The translations under genes and the position numbers were made by a program. Below are positions 62,877 to 64,000 of a DNA stretch of 64,000 bases, piece after piece. Below the pieces are notes generated by a model that worked only from the letters and a program-made list of their open reading frames with translations, was not told the DNA's origin and did no database searches. The DNA is from Paenibacillus xylanexedens (GTDB lineage: Bacteria; Bacillota; Bacilli; Paenibacillales; Paenibacillaceae), in NCBI RefSeq assembly GCF_017874615.1, contig NZ_JAGIKV010000009.1:1-64000 (forward strand), written 5' to 3'. Position 1 is the stretch's first letter, and the number at the start of each line of letters is the position of its first letter.

Positions 62877-63305
62877 GAGGGGGCTACCCAGTGCCGAATG
62901 AACCCATCATTCAACCAATAACACATATAACCCATGTAATACCCGAATGAAGATTTCGCCATTTTGTTTGTACGTACGAAATGCTTGAATTTTATACCCT
63001 AAATAACGCTATTCCTTTTACATCGAACAGGTCGATTATGGTCAGATACCACCATGATTGACCTGTTTTTGTTATCTTCGTTTTCTTGCGGATTTTTCAA
63101 AATGTATGCGCTTAGTTGAACAGATACCCCGATGGATATAGTGTCGAGAGCATCGCAACTAATTTTCAGGATAATCCGACCACTATATTGTCAGGACATA
63201 ACTGAACAAACGGGAAGGTCATGTGTGAAAGGCTAGCCACCGATTCCCTCATTCCTATAATACAAGCGACAAATCCGTCAAAAGTTTTGTCGGGTGGGGG
63301 AACGC
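62877..63305. other. gene-free region with hairpins before rep-like gene
   Basis: No gene seen. It holds a second terminator (63026-63072), CGTACG-centred palindrome near 62970, and a 7-bp hairpin CGACAAA / TTTGTCG (about 63266-63291) that overlaps the approach to the ribosome site of the rep-like gene. Confidence 0.5.
63026..63072 (+). terminator. rho-independent terminator
   Basis: Stem AACAGGTC / GACCTGTT with an inner ATGG / CCAT helix, ending TTTTTGTT. No gene is seen directly upstream, so it may be left from a lost gene or part of the rep control region. Confidence 0.75.
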
Positions 63306-63971
63306 ATGAATAACGTACAACTTTCCGTCGATAAAATCGCTGTTGAATATCATGGAGTGACAGTCAATTTCTATAATCAACTGGCACTTTCATTTCGAGA
63401 TTGGTTTGATATTAAGCCTGCTATACGTCACAAAGGCTATGTATACCATTGGAATCTAGCCCTTGGTGATGCGTACCTGTATTTGCGATATCAACCTTGG
63501 TGGCAGAAGAAGTCAAGAAAGTATAGCCTTCAAATTGAAACCCATCCTGACCACTTAGTAAAGTTTCAACGATTGCTTGATGCTCTGTATAGCCACACGC
63601 AGAAGGTTTCTTTCTCTCGATGTGAGTTGGCATACGATATTCCATATCCGATGAGTAATGTATTCATTGCATCCAATACAGGGCGGAATATGCACGTCTA
63701 TGAGGGAACTCGTTACTATGGTCGAAAATTCGAAAGCAAAGACCATGCGTTTTGCCGTAACTATGATAAAAAGGCGGAACGGAAGTCGAAGGGGATTGAG
63801 ACAGTGGGGGAACGGACAAGGGTTGAACTGGTTTATAGACATGATGAGAAAATACCCTTGGAGAACATCATCCAACATCCTCCAAAGTTTAATGACTACT
63901 ACACTTGTAGCGTTATTACTGGCTATCAAGCAGTTCGGGCGGAGAAACGAGCCATGTTACTAGCTTTATAG
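63306..63971 (+). CDS. replication initiation factor-like protein (possibly shortened)
   Basis: A 221-residue protein similar to Rep_trans-type replication initiators of Gram-positive plasmids and integrative elements: DWFDIKPAIRHKGYVYHWNLALGD near 30-53, FSRCELAYDIPYPM near 105-118 and RTRVELVYR near 173-181. Family members are normally near 300 residues or longer, so this may lack a C-terminal part. ATG 63306 with GGGTGGGGG upstream. Suggests that a plasmid-like or ICE-like segment begins here. Confidence 0.65.
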   Translation: MNNVQLSVDKIAVEYHGVTVNFYNQLALSFRDWFDIKPAIRHKGYVYHWNLALGDAYLYLRYQPWWQKKSRKYSLQIETHPDHLVKFQRLLDALYSHTQKVSFSRCELAYDIPYPMSNVFIASNTGRNMHVYEGTRYYGRKFESKDHAFCRNYDKKAERKSKGIETVGERTRVELVYRHDEKIPLENIIQHPPKFNDYYTCSVITGYQAVRAEKRAMLLAL

Positions 63972-64000
63972 CATGGCTTAATGACCCCCGATGAACTAAG

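Overview
The window looks like a chromosomal piece of a Paenibacillus-type, spore-forming Firmicute. The evidence is a Bacillus-style tRNA run behind a 23S rRNA 3' end, a small acid-soluble spore protein gene (sspI), a large membrane-bound AraC regulator of the kind common in Paenibacillus, a Lia/Psp envelope-stress operon, a YwmB homologue and an MprF homologue. Genus is an inference from gene content and was not tested by a search.

Layout. 1-1,680: end of a ribosomal operon followed by 15 tRNA genes (Asn Ser Glu Val fMet Asp Phe Thr Tyr Trp His Gln Gly Cys Leu), with no 5S gene between 23S and tRNA-Asn. 1,800-5,620: a methyltransferase, a decayed copy of the rRNA spacer/tRNA-Asn/tRNA-Ser block, and a membrane AraC regulator with a cre-like site. 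6,100-11,530: LiaI-like, PspA, PspC, PspC, PspA, LiaF, LiaS, LiaR, followed by a 230-bp inverted-repeat element. 11,600-19,670: housekeeping genes (ywmB-like, zwf, doxX, prfC, sspI, ktrA, a 23S rRNA methyltransferase, a SMI1/KNR4 protein). 20,000-24,580: a redox cluster (two SDRs, an Old Yellow Enzyme, a quinone-reductase-like MDR) with a TetR regulator and matching palindromic operators. 24,600-33,190, mostly minus strand: a VanRS-type two-component system between two paralogous methyltransferases, DedA, PAP2 phosphatase, a dead histidine kinase, two unlisted small membrane ORFs and MprF; three promoters here share one direct-repeat architecture. 33,250-36,790: ECF sigma/anti-sigma pair, an AraC regulator and a Gfo/Idh/MocA oxidoreductase.

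The most unusual part is 37,269-62,829. It is one co-directional run joining a Tad-like (type IVc pilus-like) machine to a type VII secretion system. The first half has a degenerate GGDEF membrane protein, three MinD/ParA-like proteins with ruined Walker A motifs, a CpaB-like SAF protein, a CpaF-like ATPase with an N-terminal membrane anchor, a fused TadB/TadC-like membrane protein and five small pilin-like or minor-pilin-like proteins. The second half has an EssC/EccC ATPase without FHA domains, three WXG100 proteins, a YukD-like ubiquitin fold, a VWA protein, a tail-anchored protein kinase with intact catalytic residues, an unrecognised possible chaperone, and a 1,596-residue RHS toxin with a WXG-like head, followed by a candidate immunity gene. 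No EsaA, EssA, canonical EssB or prepilin peptidase is visible. My reading is that this is a composite envelope machine that exports an RHS polymorphic toxin. The gene arrangement is seen directly; a joint function is inference.

62,840-64,000: terminators, a 430-bp gene-free stretch, and a replication-initiator-like gene that marks the start of a possible mobile segment.
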